A DNA stretch of 64,000 nucleotides from positions 620,001 through 684,000 of the forward strand of contig NZ_PIPJ01000001.1 in assembly GCF_003987135.1 (NCBI RefSeq). The letters are read 5' to 3'. The notes beneath the pieces are model-generated. The model was given only the letters and a program-made list of their open reading frames with translations, was not told the DNA's origin and ran no database searches. The DNA comes from Aliidiomarina iranensis. GTDB lineage: Bacteria > Pseudomonadota > Gammaproteobacteria > Enterobacterales > Alteromonadaceae. The position numbers and the translations under genes were made by a program. The stretch's first letter is position 1. Each line of letters starts with the position of its first letter. Of this stretch, positions 48,387 through 59,289 are shown one piece after another.

Positions 48387-48610
48387 AAAGGCAACGAGGC
48401 AAGGTAGCTTCCGCATCTACGTTGGGTACCACCGGGAACCGCTCGAGCACATCCATGTGGCGCTATGTTCCACGCCATCCATGGCGTGGACATTTCCCAG
48501 CGGCACTCAACGTAGACGCTCGCGCTACCCAGTGCCGCCGCTTTTAAAAGGCAACGAGGCAAGGTTGCTTCCAAGTGAGCCGTAGGTGCCAGCGGGAACC
48601 GCTGGAGGTA
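48387..48610. repeat. Type A palindromic element, copy 2 plus a truncated copy 3
   Basis: Direct repetition of the preceding element with a period of about 158-160 bp. Copy 2 (to about 48546) has a nearly identical core but different arms (TCTACGTTGGGTACC) with matching changes in the opposite arm (CACTCAACGTAGACG). Copy 3 ends inside the left arm/core junction at about 48603. Confidence 0.88.
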
Positions 48611-48655
48611 AGGTTTCTATGGGCGGCTTAGAAGCGATAGAATGAATTTATATAT

Positions 48656-48850
48656 AGGATGATGATAATGCTGCGCTCGTTACACGAAGTTGAGAGCGCG
48701 AGTGGGGTGGCATAGCCATTGCTGGAATGTCCGCGCCAAGGATGGCGCGGATCATAGCGTCACATGGATGTGCTTGAGCGGTCCAGCAATGGCTGTGCCG
48801 CCCCACGGAAGCTGGCTTCCGTAACTTTCCGCAGCATTATTATTATCCTA
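48656..48850. repeat. Type A palindromic element with unrelated long arms, reverse orientation
   Basis: The core (48727-48781) is the reverse complement of the type A core. The arms (48657-48726 and 48782-48849) are about 68 bp, imperfectly complementary, and share little with the arms of other copies: outer AGGATGATGATAATGCTGCG, inner CATAGCCATTGCTGGA. Together with the tandem pair it fills the guaB-guaA gap. Confidence 0.9.
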
Positions 48851-48882
48851 GAACCTTGAATTAATTAGATATTGGGAAAGCC

Positions 48883-50460
48883 ATGACACAGGATATTCAC
48901 CAGCACCGAATTTTGATACTTGATTTTGGATCGCAGTATACACAGCTTATTGCGCGCCGAATTCGTGAAATTGGCGTTTATTGCGAGCTCTGGGCTTGGG
49001 ATGTGGATGCCGAAGATATCAAAGGCTTTAAGCCAGATGGCATTATTCTCTCGGGTGGCCCCGAGAGCGTGCCAGAGGCGAACTCGCCGCGGGCGCCAGA
49101 ATATGTTTTCGAGGCAGGTGTGCCGGTGTTTGGAGTGTGTTATGGCATGCAAACCATGGCTGCACAACTCGGTGGTGCGGTTCAGGGCTCTAATTTACGC
49201 GAGTTTGGTTATGCGCGGGTTGAGCAAATTGCGGATTGTAAGTTGTTTGCGAATATCGAAGATGGCGTAAGTAAAGATGGTTTGCCGCTATTAGATGTGT
49301 GGATGAGCCACGGCGATAAAGTAGGCGCAATTCCAGAGGGCTTCAGAACTGTAGCGCGCACGGATACATGCCCACATGCAGCTATGGTGAACGAAGAAAA
49401 GCAATTTTATGGTGTGCAATTTCATCCGGAAGTAACTCACACACGCCAAGGCCAGCGCATGCTTGAACATTTTGTGCTGGATATTTGTAAGTGTGAAAAG
49501 CTATGGACACCGGGCGCGATTATCGACGATGCAATCCATCGCATTCGTGAACAAGTAGGCACTGAAAAAGTAATGCTGGGCCTTTCCGGCGGTGTTGATT
49601 CATCGGTAACGGCTATGTTGCTACATCGGGCAATTGGTGATCAGCTTACTTGTGTATTTGTGGATAACGGTTTATTGCGTTTAAACGAAGCTGATCAAGT
49701 GATGGAAATGTTCGGCGATCATTTCGGTTTGAATATTATTCGTGTGGATGCTGAAGATCGTTTCCTAGATGCCCTAGCGGGTATTGATGAGCCAGAAGCG
49801 AAGCGCAAAGCAATTGGACGCTCGTTTATTGAAGTGTTTGATGAAAAAGCGAATGAGTTAACTGATGTGGATTGGTTGGCGCAAGGCACGATCTACCCCG
49901 ATGTTATAGAATCGGCGGGCTCAAAAACTGGTAAAGCGCATGTGATTAAATCTCATCATAACGTGGGTGGTTTACCACCGGGTATGCGCATGAAGTTGGT
50001 GGAGCCGTTACGGGAATTATTTAAAGATGAAGTGCGTAAAATCGGTCTTGAACTGGGTTTACCCTACGATATGTTGTTCCGCCATCCTTTCCCTGGGCCG
50101 GGCTTAGGCGTGCGAGTGTTGGGCGAAGTGAAGAAAGAGTATTGCGATTTACTCCGCCGTGCAGATGCTATTTTCATTGAGGAGTTACACAAAGCGGAGC
50201 TTTATCACAAAGTAAGCCAAGCTTTTGCCGTATTCTTGCCGGTGCGTTCAGTAGGCGTAATGGGCGATGCGCGTAAATATGATTGGGTAATTTCTTTACG
50301 TGCGGTAGAAACCATCGATTTTATGACGGCGCATTGGGCACATTTACCCTACGAACTTTTGGGCCGAGTTTCGAATCGAATTATTAACGAAATCGACGGT
50401 ATTTCTCGAGTTGTATACGATGTATCTGGAAAGCCTCCCGCTACTATTGAGTGGGAATAG
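48883..50460 (+). CDS. guaA: GMP synthase (glutamine-hydrolysing) GuaA
   Basis: Amidates XMP to GMP. Class I glutamine amidotransferase domain with catalytic Cys86 in FGVCYGMQ and the FHPEVTHT histidine/glutamate pair; ATP pyrophosphatase P-loop LSGGVDSSV at about residues 233-241; C-terminal dimerisation domain ending KPPATIEWE. 525 residues, as in E. coli. Separated from guaB by repeat elements. Confidence 0.98.
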   Translation: MTQDIHQHRILILDFGSQYTQLIARRIREIGVYCELWAWDVDAEDIKGFKPDGIILSGGPESVPEANSPRAPEYVFEAGVPVFGVCYGMQTMAAQLGGAVQGSNLREFGYARVEQIADCKLFANIEDGVSKDGLPLLDVWMSHGDKVGAIPEGFRTVARTDTCPHAAMVNEEKQFYGVQFHPEVTHTRQGQRMLEHFVLDICKCEKLWTPGAIIDDAIHRIREQVGTEKVMLGLSGGVDSSVTAMLLHRAIGDQLTCVFVDNGLLRLNEADQVMEMFGDHFGLNIIRVDAEDRFLDALAGIDEPEAKRKAIGRSFIEVFDEKANELTDVDWLAQGTIYPDVIESAGSKTGKAHVIKSHHNVGGLPPGMRMKLVEPLRELFKDEVRKIGLELGLPYDMLFRHPFPGPGLGVRVLGEVKKEYCDLLRRADAIFIEELHKAELYHKVSQAFAVFLPVRSVGVMGDARKYDWVISLRAVETIDFMTAHWAHLPYELLGRVSNRIINEIDGISRVVYDVSGKPPATIEWE

Positions 50461-50588
50461 TGAAGCTTATCCGTTAGTTGAGTGTTTTTCACTATACAAA
50501 ATGATGTAAAGATTTTGTAATAATCAAGCGCTATACTCCAAAGCCATTTTAATTATTTTAATAACTTAAATATGCTTGGAGCTACCTC

Positions 50589-53500
50589 ATGAAGGTTTTC
50601 ATTAAGGCGCTATTCACGGCTGCACTGTTGTTGCTCGCAACAACAGTGCAGGCTAACGATCGCGAAGTACTTGGTTACTGGAGTTTTAACCAAGGCGAAT
50701 TCACGGAAAACTCATTTCCTTTAACCCCCGATGTTGGTAATCGCGCTATGTTCACTTTGGTGAATATAGGTGATTACGCTGATGGTATCGCCGATTTTAC
50801 TGGCACAACAACGAACCGTTTAGATTCTAGCTTTCCAGCTGGCCGAGATTTAGCTATTCGTGGTGGCACGGATACCGCAAATAATGGTGCATCATTCGAG
50901 TTAATGATTGATATGACCGGGCTGGTGGATTTAGAAGTAAGCTGGGCACAACGTGGTTCAAGTACGGGCTTCGTTGAGCGCGTTGTGGCCTACTCTTTAG
51001 ATGGTGAAACCTTCACAACAGTGGAGACCGATAGTGGCGCGTTAAGTAGCAGTTACCAAGCTCGCAGCTACGATTTATCCGCTATCAGCGAACTTAATGA
51101 TCAAGCAAATGTGTTCGTGCGCGTAACCCTAACAGGTGCAACGTCTACCAGCGGTAATAACCGCTTTGATAACGTGCAAGTAACGGCTTTAAGTGCGGCC
51201 GATGCCGACCGAATTACCGTATACAACAAAGATTTTAGCTCAAACCCATTTGAGATGGGCTGGAGTGAAGTTGCTGTATCTGGCGAACAGCGCTGGGATT
51301 GGAACGGTAGCTTTGGCAATATTTCTTTCTCACCTTTTGTTAGCGGCTGCCAAGCTAATGATAACTGGTTGATCTCACCTGCGATTAACCTTGATAGCCA
51401 AATCGATGAGCGCTTGAACTTTGATATCGCGCGTGGCTTCCCTGGTGATAACCCGCTTGAAGTTTACTACACCACGGTGCCGCAAAACGGTGATGCGGTT
51501 AACCCAGAAGATTGGGTATTGCTCACTACTGTTAATAGTAGTGATTTCTCGAGTAATAACGCACCGGAACGCTTTGCTGGTTTCGAGGAACTGCAAGCTC
51601 TAGAAGGTGTTGCCCATATCGCGTTTCGTTTTAATTACGAAAGTGGCGAATGTGGCACGTGGCGAATCGCCCAGTTGGATATGAGTGCGTTAATGGCGCC
51701 TTTCGATCCAGTTGAGTTTGCTTGTGGTGCGCCAGTAACTCGCATTCACCAAGTGCAAGGTTTTGGTTTCCAAAGTCAAATGCAGGGTGCCCAAGTTCAA
51801 GTTGAAGCAGTAGTAACGGGTGTTTACCAAGATACCAGCGACGGTGGTTTAGGCGGCTTCTTCTTGCAAGAAAAATCAGAAAATGCCGATAGCAACCCCC
51901 TCACCTCAGAAGGCATCTTTGTATATGATGCTGGTTTTGGTGTGCCGCTTGCGGAAGGTGATGTAGTTCGGGTGCAAGGCACGGTAAGCGAATACTTCTA
52001 CAATACGCAAATTAGCGATGTTACTAATGTAGAAATCTGTGCTACCGGTGAGCTCGATACCGTTTCCGCGGCGAATTTCTCGTTACCTATTGAGAACTTC
52101 ACTGATTTGGAATCGCTTGAGGGTATGCTCGTGAGCAGTGAACAGCCGCTCACGGTTACTGAAGTATTCAGTGCTGTGCGCTTTGGTGAAATCCAAGTAT
52201 CTAACGGCCGTTTATTTGAACCAACGCAGGTTGCAGCGCCGGGCGAAGCTGCTCGTGCAGTATTGGAAGAAAATGCGCGAAACAAATTAATATTTGATAA
52301 CGCGCGCACCGGCACCTACCGCACCCCATTCTTAAGTGGCATTGATGGTAGCGAAGTTAATTTTGAAAACCCAATTCGCAACGGTTTCTTGGTGGAAACT
52401 GATGTAACTGGCCACATGGGGTATAGCTTCGGTTCTTATCGTGTGCACGTGGGTACTGAAATTCCATTTGTGCAAGGTGCCAACGAACGGCCAGAGCCAG
52501 TGGTTCGTGCTGCAGGTAGCAACCTGCGCTTGGCAACCTTAAACGTTGAAAACCTGTTCACCACTTTAAGTGGTAGCTGTGGCCCGAATGAACTGAGCTG
52601 CCGTGGTGCATCAACTAGCGAAGAATTGGAATTACAATTAGCCAAGTTAACCGGTGCTATTGCGGCATTAGATGCTGATGTAGTGGCATTGGTGGAAATT
52701 GAAAACGACGCTGATGATTCTACGCTGCAAGCGCTAGTTAACGCGTTAAATGAAAACCAGGGTTCTGAAGTTTGGGATTATGTAGCAACAGGCTTTGTTG
52801 GCACGGATGCTATTAAGAACGGCTTTATCTACCGCACTGAAAGTATTGCCACCGTAGGTGATTTCGCAGTTCTTGATAGCAGCGTGGATCCTGATTTTGA
52901 TAGTTCCCGCCAACGCCCTGCGCTGGCACAAACATTCATTGCTGATGATTTCTATCAGTTCACGGCTGTGGCATTGCACTTACGAGCGAAATCTTGCTCT
53001 GGTGCTTCCGGTGCGAACAGCGATGCAGGTGATGGCCAAGGCTGCTGGAATGAGTGGCGTACGCTTTCTTCACAAGCCTTAGCTCGCTGGTTAGATAGCA
53101 ACCCAACGTCGGCTGATAGTGATCATACCATTGTGTTAGGTGATTTTAATGCCTATGCGCAAGAAGATCCTTTAGCAGCGTTATACACAAATGGTTACGT
53201 GAATGCGGCGATTGCAGCTAATTTTGATAATCCAGAAGTGTATAGCTATGTGTTCCAAGGCCAATCAGGTAGCTTAGATCATGCCGTAGTGAATAGTTCT
53301 ATGGCGCAAAATATGGTTGATGCGCGCGCTTGGCACATTAACAGCGATGAGCTTCCGGTGTTTAATTACACACTAGGAAACTTACCTTCTAGCTCGATTC
53401 CGAAGCCAGCAAACTTCACTGGTACTGCACCATTCCGTTCATCGGATCATGATCCAATCGTGGTTGATTTCTTCTTTGAAACACCGGCGCCGGTTGATCC

Positions 53501-55028
53501 TGAAACAGCGTTACCACGCGGCGTAAACTTGCCAAGTAACGCTACGGTTGAACGCTTCACCGTACCGGGTAGTGAGAATACGAGCATTGAAGTTCGCTAT
53601 GAAATGGGTGAGCGGTTAGTGGATGCTAACTTGTTGGTGAGCCCAAATAACCGCGTACTGGAACTACAAGTAACTTCTGCTGTGCATGATTATCAAGTGC
53701 ATTTCGCAGCGGCTGCAGAAGCGATTACTCTTGCAGAAGATGGCATGTGGGAAGTTAAAGTGGGCAATCATACCTTGCATGTTTTAGCCGGCAACGAAAT
53801 GCCACTAGCGCTAACCACTGCAAGTGAAACAGAAACCACTAGCGTTTACGCCAACGAGCAAGCAGAGATCGAGTTTACTGCCGATTACCAAGCACAAGTA
53901 ATCACCGATGATGGTTATGAGCAATTGCGTGCGGTAGTTACAACGAATGCTGGTTTAGCTAACTTCTTCTCTGTAATTGAAGGAAGCCTAACCTTAATTA
54001 GTAGTGCTGATGCGGGTGTGTCGGCAGAATCTGCGATAACAGGCGCATTCGCAATCACTAAAGGTGAGCAAAACTTGTTGCTAGATAGCATGGGCAACCT
54101 AACGCTTGATGGTGAAGCTCAAACAAGTGGTGTGAGTTACCTTTGGGCAGGTACTGAGTTGCAATTAATTGATGCGGTGATTGAAGGCAACGCGTTGAGT
54201 ATAGCAACGGCTGATGGTGAGCTGATCAACGTAGATTTAGGGCCTCAGCCTATTCAAGATACCCAGCCAACCAGTAACAACATGGATGGGATAACGGCGA
54301 GTGGTTGGCAAACTGATTTGTTCGGTGCTGTTTACTCTGCCACAGTAAATAACCTTGAACTTGAAGTGCTAGCTAACGGCGCACTGTTCATAGAGCAATG
54401 GTTAGATGATGTGGCCTCTATGTTCTCAAGCTCAGTGGCTGGTGTAACAGCAAATGTTGTACCGGCAGAACTCGTAATACCTTTGGCAAACGATGATTTC
54501 GTAGCCCGATTCACTGCCAGCAACGATGTATTGAACTTCGCTTTAGATGCCAACGGCTTTATTGAGTTAACGGCCGAAGGCGCGGAGGTTGCGGTGCATA
54601 GTGCGGGTAGCCAAGTTGGTTTTACGGATACCGAGCATGGTGTTGTTGAATACGCTGCGGGCGATGTTGATGTGCATTTCAGTGTTATGCCGCAACAAGT
54701 GCACAGCACGCGCACAAACTTTAGCGGTGAAACCTTAATGGTGAATGCCGAAGGCTTCTTGGCTACTGGCGCGTTAATGGCAACGGAAGATGGTTATGAG
54801 CAACAGATAGCGGTGCAAAATGAAGAAGGCTTGAGTGCCCGCGTTATCATGTTGAACAGCGAAATTATTGCGCGCTTCGAGCAATGTACAGAAAGCTGCA
54901 CTACTTTGGGTGATGTGTTACCAAGCTCGGTAACTATTCCAGCAGATGCAAGTATTCACTTACATGATGAAAATGGCGTAAACGCGCGTATTCGCATGAG
55001 AGTGAGCAACCCAATCGTATTTGAATAA
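50589..55028 (+). CDS. Large secreted ExeM/NucH-type extracellular nuclease
   Basis: A 1479-residue exported protein. Signal peptide at residues 1-22 (ends TTVQA); two beta-rich modules at about 23-370; an OB-fold-like module at about 378-487 as in ExeM; then an endonuclease/exonuclease/phosphatase domain at about 640-960 with NLRLATLNVENLF, ALVEIEND, VLGDFNAY and SSDHDPIVVDF, which carry the metal and catalytic residues. The last 500 residues are a beta-rich region I do not recognise. No GlyGly-CTERM or membrane anchor at the end. Type II secretion is the likely export route, since the complete gsp operon lies 7 kb upstream; that is inference. Probable extracellular DNase. Confidence 0.85.
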   Translation: MKVFIKALFTAALLLLATTVQANDREVLGYWSFNQGEFTENSFPLTPDVGNRAMFTLVNIGDYADGIADFTGTTTNRLDSSFPAGRDLAIRGGTDTANNGASFELMIDMTGLVDLEVSWAQRGSSTGFVERVVAYSLDGETFTTVETDSGALSSSYQARSYDLSAISELNDQANVFVRVTLTGATSTSGNNRFDNVQVTALSAADADRITVYNKDFSSNPFEMGWSEVAVSGEQRWDWNGSFGNISFSPFVSGCQANDNWLISPAINLDSQIDERLNFDIARGFPGDNPLEVYYTTVPQNGDAVNPEDWVLLTTVNSSDFSSNNAPERFAGFEELQALEGVAHIAFRFNYESGECGTWRIAQLDMSALMAPFDPVEFACGAPVTRIHQVQGFGFQSQMQGAQVQVEAVVTGVYQDTSDGGLGGFFLQEKSENADSNPLTSEGIFVYDAGFGVPLAEGDVVRVQGTVSEYFYNTQISDVTNVEICATGELDTVSAANFSLPIENFTDLESLEGMLVSSEQPLTVTEVFSAVRFGEIQVSNGRLFEPTQVAAPGEAARAVLEENARNKLIFDNARTGTYRTPFLSGIDGSEVNFENPIRNGFLVETDVTGHMGYSFGSYRVHVGTEIPFVQGANERPEPVVRAAGSNLRLATLNVENLFTTLSGSCGPNELSCRGASTSEELELQLAKLTGAIAALDADVVALVEIENDADDSTLQALVNALNENQGSEVWDYVATGFVGTDAIKNGFIYRTESIATVGDFAVLDSSVDPDFDSSRQRPALAQTFIADDFYQFTAVALHLRAKSCSGASGANSDAGDGQGCWNEWRTLSSQALARWLDSNPTSADSDHTIVLGDFNAYAQEDPLAALYTNGYVNAAIAANFDNPEVYSYVFQGQSGSLDHAVVNSSMAQNMVDARAWHINSDELPVFNYTLGNLPSSSIPKPANFTGTAPFRSSDHDPIVVDFFFETPAPVDPETALPRGVNLPSNATVERFTVPGSENTSIEVRYEMGERLVDANLLVSPNNRVLELQVTSAVHDYQVHFAAAAEAITLAEDGMWEVKVGNHTLHVLAGNEMPLALTTASETETTSVYANEQAEIEFTADYQAQVITDDGYEQLRAVVTTNAGLANFFSVIEGSLTLISSADAGVSAESAITGAFAITKGEQNLLLDSMGNLTLDGEAQTSGVSYLWAGTELQLIDAVIEGNALSIATADGELINVDLGPQPIQDTQPTSNNMDGITASGWQTDLFGAVYSATVNNLELEVLANGALFIEQWLDDVASMFSSSVAGVTANVVPAELVIPLANDDFVARFTASNDVLNFALDANGFIELTAEGAEVAVHSAGSQVGFTDTEHGVVEYAAGDVDVHFSVMPQQVHSTRTNFSGETLMVNAEGFLATGALMATEDGYEQQIAVQNEEGLSARVIMLNSEIIARFEQCTESCTTLGDVLPSSVTIPADASIHLHDENGVNARIRMRVSNPIVFE

Positions 55029-55051
55029 GCAGCGAGAAAAGAGGATATTTT

Positions 55052-55378
55052 ATGAAAATTATCATTAATACGGCACTTAAAGCTGCACTCATTATGGTTG
55101 CTGCGTTCGGCTTAGCCGCCTGTGGTGGCAGCGATGGCCCAACGCAATTTGATACGGTAAATCCGCCGCAAGCTACACCGGCACCGGAACCAGAACCTAC
55201 GGATCCGGAACCGGTAGTTGTGAGCTTGGAAATCAATGATGAGTTCGAGATTCTAGCGGGTGATGAGTTACGTCCAGATGGTGAAGCAGAAGTAGAGTTT
55301 CGCGTTAATGCGGAAACGGGCGCTCGTTTTGTTACCTTAATTTCAGGTACCGCAGAAGTAGAGCGTGCGCCGGAATAA
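55052..55378 (+). CDS. Small lipoprotein of unknown function
   Basis: 108 residues, starting 23 bp after the nuclease stop and ending before a terminator, so probably co-transcribed with it. The lipobox GLAAC puts the lipid-modified cysteine at residue 24; the +2 residue is Gly, consistent with outer-membrane sorting. A Pro/Glu-rich linker (about 35-55) leads to a small acidic beta-rich domain. I do not recognise the family. It could assist the nuclease or bind it at the cell surface. Confidence 0.75.
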   Translation: MKIIINTALKAALIMVAAFGLAACGGSDGPTQFDTVNPPQATPAPEPEPTDPEPVVVSLEINDEFEILAGDELRPDGEAEVEFRVNAETGARFVTLISGTAEVERAPE

Positions 55379-55410
55379 TTAACGCCAAAATAACCAATAA
55401 GGCAGTAATC

Positions 55411-55443
55411 AAAAGCCACTCGTGCACACGAGTGGCTTTTTTC
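55411..55443 (+). terminator. Rho-independent terminator behind the nuclease-lipoprotein pair
   Basis: AAAAGCCACTCGTG pairs perfectly with CACGAGTGGCTTTT around a 2-base loop; the T run continues to seven. Confidence 0.95.
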
Positions 55444-55550
55444 ATGCTGCGGCACAAACGCCTTACCCATCATGTTATTTTTGCGCTAAAGTTTTGTTTT
55501 AAGTTTAGTGATAGAATCGCAACATAACAAAAGCAAATAAGGCCTACTTC

Positions 55551-56948
55551 ATGAATACAGAGCTCGGTTGGTTAAGCTTATTACCATCATTGTTAGCCAT
55601 TCTTTTTGCCATCATCACGCGGAAGGTGGTGTTAGCTCTGTTGGGTGGTGTGCTTTTGGCCCACGTGTTGTTATTTATGCCGAGCTTGGGCACTGGTGTT
55701 ATTTCCGGGGTAAGTAGCTTAGGTGAAGTTCTCATCGACCCTTCCAATCAGCTTATCTGGGGTTTTACTTTAGCCATTGGCGCCTTGTTTGGAGTGCTCG
55801 AACGCGGTGGCACCTTTCGCCACTTTGTTGCCGCCTTGCAGCAAAAGCAGTTGGTTCCGAATAAGCGCCGAGCGCGAATGTTTACCTGGATCTTGGGGGT
55901 GTTGGTGTTTATTGAATCCAATGTTTCCATCATGACATCAGGTACCACTTCACGCCCAGTTTACGATCAACTGGGGATTTCTCGGCAGAAATTAGCCTAT
56001 CTCATTGATTCTACCTGCGCACCGATATGCATTTTGATTCCTCTGAACGCTTGGGGCGCCTTCAATATTGGCCTTATCGGGAACCAAGGAATTAACGATC
56101 CGATCAGTACCTTTGTGGCGTCCATAGGCCTGAACTTTTACGCCATTATTGCCTTATTTCTCGCGCTCTTTGTGGCTTGGACGGGCTGGGCATTCGGGCC
56201 AATGAAGGGTTTTGAACAACAAGTCAGTAGCAACCATGTGCAAAAGCCCATGGCAAAAGTGAATAATGAAACGGTGAATAAAGGTGCGCTGTACACCGTT
56301 ATTATCAGCTTGGTGACTATGGTGCTGATGGTGCCGGTTATGCTCTATATTACTGGGGAAGGGCGCATTGTTTCCGGTGATGGCATGGTGAGTGTGTTCA
56401 CCGCTATTATGGTTGCGCTTGGCATTGCCATCGCCGGCACGGTATGGAGCTTGGGCGCATCGAGCAAAGTTATTCTAAGTGCAATTTTGCGCGGAGCTTG
56501 GAAGATATTGCCACTTGCCATTATTTTGTGGGTTGCCATTGCCCTCGGCGATGCTACCCGTACCTTGGGGTCTGGCGAATACCTAGCCGGCATTTTGAAT
56601 GCCAGTTTGCCTATTTGGCTGTTGCCCGCTTTAATTTTCCTATTATCAGCGCTTACCGCCTTTGCCATTGGTTCAAGCTGGGGCACTTTTGCTATTATGT
56701 TGCCGCTTGCCATTCCGCTGGCGCTCGGCCTCGATCTTCCAGTAGCGTTATTCGTGGGTGCGGCGCTGGCTGGTGGCATCTTCGGTGATCACTCATCGCC
56801 CATTAGTGATACCACAATTATCGCTTCGTTAGCTTCTGGCTCCGAACACATCGATCACGTGCGAACCCAGCTACCCTATGCCCTGTTAGCCGCAACCTTG
56901 GCAACCGCTGGTTATATTGTGGCGGGGATTTGGATTGCCAGTGCCTAA
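55551..56948 (+). CDS. NhaC family Na+/H+ antiporter
   Basis: A 465-residue inner-membrane protein with about eleven hydrophobic segments. The family motif GDHSSPISDTTIIAS near residues 408-422 and the early SMTSGTTSRPV-like stretch (IMTSGTTSRPVYD) are typical of NhaC-type antiporters. It would extrude Na+ in exchange for protons, in keeping with a marine or haloalkaline habitat. The exact substrate (Na+/H+ versus malate/lactate variants such as MleN) is not certain. Monocistronic. Confidence 0.85.
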   Translation: MNTELGWLSLLPSLLAILFAIITRKVVLALLGGVLLAHVLLFMPSLGTGVISGVSSLGEVLIDPSNQLIWGFTLAIGALFGVLERGGTFRHFVAALQQKQLVPNKRRARMFTWILGVLVFIESNVSIMTSGTTSRPVYDQLGISRQKLAYLIDSTCAPICILIPLNAWGAFNIGLIGNQGINDPISTFVASIGLNFYAIIALFLALFVAWTGWAFGPMKGFEQQVSSNHVQKPMAKVNNETVNKGALYTVIISLVTMVLMVPVMLYITGEGRIVSGDGMVSVFTAIMVALGIAIAGTVWSLGASSKVILSAILRGAWKILPLAIILWVAIALGDATRTLGSGEYLAGILNASLPIWLLPALIFLLSALTAFAIGSSWGTFAIMLPLAIPLALGLDLPVALFVGAALAGGIFGDHSSPISDTTIIASLASGSEHIDHVRTQLPYALLAATLATAGYIVAGIWIASA

Positions 56949-56993
56949 ACTGCCGGGTTTAAACATATTGCCGTTGCATGAGAAAGGAAATAA

Positions 56994-57689
<696 letters not shown>

Positions 57690-57693
<4 letters not shown>

Positions 57694-59138
57694 TGCTCTT
57701 CAGCCCTTTCCGCAGGTTGTGTAATGTTGGCGTAATCTGTGTCTGAAACGGGCAACCGCCCCTGTTCATCGAGCCATACCAGCGTATCAAAGTAACGGCG
57801 AATATTCTCTACGTATTTAACCGGTTCATCGCCTCGAGCAAAGCCAAAGCGCGTAGTGCGATAGAATTGTTTTTGCCGAAGCAGGGGTAAACGCTCACGA
57901 ACATCAATCCAATAATCGGGGTTTCCACCTTGGCGCTGAGTAATAATTCGCGCATCCTCCAAGTGTCCCAAACCCACGTTGTAAGCGGCAAGTGCTAACC
58001 ATGTGCGATCCGGCTCTGTAATGCGATCAGGTAAGCGCTGATGTAACCGGCGCAAATATTCGGCACCACCACGTATGGCTTGCTGGGGATCTAATCGGCT
58101 ATTCACCCCCATATCTTGCGCCGTAGGCAGGGTTAGCATCATTAACCCGCGCACGCCGGTAACCGAACGCGCACGTGGGTTCCAGTGTGATTCTTGATAA
58201 CTTACCGCGGCTAGTAAGCGCCAATCTAAATCACCGGAATATTCTTGAAAATAATCTAAGTAGTTGGGCAATACCTGCTCGGTAGCGGCAATAAAAGCAC
58301 GTGTATCTACGAAATTAAAGTTCGCCACATGGCCAAAATAGCGGTCGATCAGTTGCGCGATTTCGCCACCCTCGTGCTGACGGCCAATATATTCAACCGC
58401 TGCCGCGTAAAGTGAATCATCATGGCCACCGCGAAATGCCCAAGCTATAGGCACAGAATCGCGAGTAGTAAACGCAATACTTAGATTTGGAAAAGCACGG
58501 CGCTTAATGTCTAAATGATGAGAATCGGCAATGGTGTAATCGTATTTCCCTTGAATAACATGCTCAAGAATTTCATCGGCATCATAGAGGTGAGTACTTG
58601 TCCATTGTAAATGCGGATAAGTTTTGCTCAGCTCGCGCAAGTGTTCCTCATGGCTACTGCCCGCAACTACACGAATCGTGCCGGTTACATCATCCCAATT
58701 ACGTGGGCGATTTTGCGCGCCTTGGCGAAAAACCAGTTTTTGTTCAACGTTGTGATAAGCCGGGGTAAACTTCAACCACTCTAAGCGCGGTTCGGTTACA
58801 TCAATGCCCGCAGCAACAAAATCAATGTCACCGTATTCAAGTTTGCGCCATAAATCACGGAGCTCGTAACTCGTGCTCATTTCCAGCTCTACCCCTAACT
58901 GGTTTGCTAGGTTAGCGGCTAACTCAAACTCGAATCCTGTTTCTAAATTATCTGCCCCATAATAGTAATTCACTGGGCTCATCATGGTGCCAACCCGCAA
59001 CACACCGCGTTCTTGGATACGCTCCAATTGATTTTGATCCACGCGCTCGCGGCCACAACCCGATAGGCTAAATATCAGTGCAAGGAGCAAAATAATAGGC
59101 ATTGCCGGCCAAGCGCTATCTTTTGAAACAAGGTTCAT
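57690..59138 (-). CDS. mltF: Membrane-bound lytic murein transglycosylase MltF
   Basis: Outer-membrane lipoprotein that cleaves peptidoglycan to 1,6-anhydro products. Lipobox LSGC with Cys28. N-terminal substrate-binding-protein-like (SBP_bac_3) domain at about residues 40-265, then a C-terminal SLT domain with the catalytic Glu in YQESHWNP (about residue 315), GVRGLMMLT and AAYNVGLGH. 482 residues. Divergent from purL, as in E. coli. Confidence 0.95.
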
Positions 59139-59240
59139 GGCTGTTGTTGCAACTCGGTTGATAGTTTCATACCGCTAGTTATAACAGAACAACACGATTT
59201 CTGCATTGTCATTTATGTCGCAACTTAGTGTCATTTTCTT

Positions 59241-59246
59241 TATAAT
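59241..59246 (+). promoter_or_regulatory. Probable -10 box of purL
   Basis: Perfect TATAAT 43 bp before the purL GTG. The -35 region is not convincing, and no clear PurR palindrome is seen. Confidence 0.45.
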
Positions 59247-59289
59247 ATGAGCCCATCTTCATTCCTCAAAGTAATCTGGAGCTCAACCC

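Noticed and set aside
48268-48585. Open frames of 74-105 codons across the tandem type A elements on both strands
   Set aside because: They follow the palindromes exactly, exist in several frames at once, are rich in Arg/His/Pro, and lack ribosome binding sites. They are by-products of the GC-rich repeat.
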